The translations under genes and the position numbers were made by a program. Under the pieces are notes generated by a model. The model was given only the letters and a program-made list of their open reading frames with translations, had not been told where the DNA came from and ran no database searches. Below, piece by piece: positions 7,006-7,869 of a stretch of 7,869 nucleotides of DNA; the stretch's first letter is position 1, and each line of letters opens with the position of its first letter. The stretch comes from Quisquiliibacterium sp. (GTDB lineage Bacteria; Pseudomonadota; Gammaproteobacteria; Burkholderiales; Burkholderiaceae_E), in assembly GCA_023257915.1 (NCBI GenBank), contig JALRBB010000514.1, positions 1 through 7,869 of the forward strand, given 5' to 3'.

Positions 7006-7838
7006 GCGACACGCTTCAGCGCTTCCTGCTGCAAGGGGCGCCAGTGCGCGGCGAGATCGTCTCGCTCGACCGGGCCTGGACCGAAGTGGTGGCCCGGCAT
7101 GATTTTCCCGACAGTGTGCGCAATTGCCTGGGCGAGTTGTCCGCCGCAGCACTGCTGCTGTCGGCAAGCCTGAAATTCGACGGCAAGCTGGTGCTGCAGA
7201 TTCATGGTGACGGCCCGGTCGCGCTGTTCGTCGTCGAATGTGATCAGTCAGGCAGCTTTCGGGCGACCGTGAAGATGCGCGAAGGCGCGCTGGTAGCGCC
7301 GCACGCCAGTCTGCGCGATCTGGTCGATCGCAACGGCGGCGGCCGCTTCGTGGTCACGCTCGATCCGCGCATTCGCTCGGCGACCCGTCAGCCCTATCAG
7401 GGGATCGTGCCATTCGAGGGAGACAGCGTCTCCCAGGTGCTTGAACACTACATGGCCCGATCCGAGCAGGTTCCGACCAGGCTTTGGCTCGCTGCCGACG
7501 GCAAGCGCTCGGTTGGTTTGCTGCTGCAGCGTCTGCCCGATGAGGGTGGCAAAGCCGGCACACCGGCGATGCCGGCCACCGAAGACCAGGACGGCTGGAA
7601 CCGGATGCAGATCCTTGCCGATACGGTTCGCACCGAGGAGCTGCTGAGCCTGCCCGCTAAGCAGGTGCTCGGGCGACTGTTCTGGCAGGAACCACTACAC
7701 GCCTTTGACGGACGCGAATGCCGGTTTGCCTGCAGCTGCTCTCGGGAAAAAGTGGCGGCGATGCTGCGCACGCTTGGGCGCGAGGAAATCGACGAGACGC
7801 TTGCGGACATATTAGAGTATGTACATGGATGTCCATAG
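7002..7838 (+). CDS. hslO: Hsp33 redox chaperone, C-terminal zinc half-site missing
   Basis: Hsp33 is a cytoplasmic holdase that is inactive when its four cysteines bind zinc and is switched on by oxidative unfolding. The 278-residue frame has a full N-terminal domain ([58 protein letters not shown]) and the first zinc pair FACSCSREK (C244, C246). The family then needs about 30 residues, a CxxC pair and a short tail. Here the sequence leaves the family after ETLAD (269), reads ILEYVHGCP and stops. One cysteine, C277, lies exactly 30 residues after C246, but its partner three residues on is lost to the TAG stop. No other frame restores CxxC in the remaining 31 bases. The last codons fall in AT-rich tandem repeat DNA, so the end looks replaced or damaged. 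Redox switching should fail unless this is an assembly artefact. Confidence 0.9.
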   Translation: MSDTLQRFLLQGAPVRGEIVSLDRAWTEVVARHDFPDSVRNCLGELSAAALLLSASLKFDGKLVLQIHGDGPVALFVVECDQSGSFRATVKMREGALVAPHASLRDLVDRNGGGRFVVTLDPRIRSATRQPYQGIVPFEGDSVSQVLEHYMARSEQVPTRLWLAADGKRSVGLLLQRLPDEGGKAGTPAMPATEDQDGWNRMQILADTVRTEELLSLPAKQVLGRLFWQEPLHAFDGRECRFACSCSREKVAAMLRTLGREEIDETLADILEYVHGCP

Positions 7839-7869
7839 AAAGGACATAGATGTCCATGAAAAGTACATG
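7821..7869. repeat. 21-bp tandem repeat array, truncated by window end
   Basis: Units 7828-7848 and 7849-7869 are adjacent direct repeats identical at 17 of 21 positions, each beginning GATGTCCAT and ending ACAT plus a purine. The unit-ending motif G(T/G)ACAT(A/G) also occurs at 7821-7827, exactly one period earlier. The remainder of that earlier unit (7807-7820) is degenerate. The repeats contain the dyads GTACAT-GG-ATGTCC (7821-7834, one arm mismatch) and GGACAT-AG-ATGTCC (7842-7855, perfect), centred 21 bp apart. GC content of 7807-7869 is about 35% by count, far below the neighbouring genes. The array overlaps the last codons of hslO and continues off the edge, so its size and content are unknown. 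There are no spacers between units, so it is not CRISPR-like. Confidence 0.75.

Noticed and set aside
7807..7869. CRISPR array
   Set aside because: The repeat units touch each other without spacers and differ from one another. No cas gene is visible.
7820..7869. Integron attC site
   Set aside because: The expected GTTRRRY/RYYYAAC core sites are absent.

Overview
The window is ordinary, densely packed, high-GC bacterial chromosome carrying eight genes. Protein sequence types point to a betaproteobacterium, probably Burkholderiales or close to it. The evidence is a long-form TrpS with the beta-type start MYPERVVSGMRPTG, the DUF455 ferritin-like protein, and a gamma carbonic anhydrase-hslO pair. 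I cannot name the genus. The left edge cuts trpS. The right edge lies inside an AT-rich tandem repeat and may be a contig end.

Minus-strand cluster, 4727 down to 1: acyl-CoA dehydrogenase, alpha/beta hydrolase, PHP-domain RNase/phosphatase (rnm type), YciO and TrpS. The first four form a tight operon: a 13-nt gap, then two 4-nt ATGA stop/start overlaps. TrpS follows after about 140 bp, which holds its own candidate extended -10 promoter and a GC-rich hairpin. The rnm-yciO pair is also found beside the trp operon in E. coli; here it sits beside trpS.

Middle, 4728-6480: a divergent intergenic region drives a histidine phosphatase on the plus strand. That gene converges, with a 5-nt gap, on a minus-strand DUF455 ferritin-like (probable di-metal) protein. 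A second divergent region, 6368-6480, separates DUF455 from the last unit.

Right-hand plus-strand operon, 6481-7838: gamma carbonic anhydrase and hslO (Hsp33), coupled by an ATGA overlap. The hslO gene is intact through its CxC half-site. It then runs into about 60 bp of AT-rich sequence (about 35% GC by my count of 7807-7869) and stops without the second zinc-binding pair CxxC.

The main oddity is this tail. It contains two adjacent 21-bp direct repeats (7828-7848 and 7849-7869, 17/21 identical) and a third degenerate trace. They carry 14-bp dyads spaced 21 bp apart. One forward frame and one reverse frame read through the repeats without a stop, as heptapeptide repeats. The array continues off the window, so its full size and nature cannot be seen. 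It could be a minisatellite, the end of a transposon with repeated transposase sites, or an array of regulator sites.
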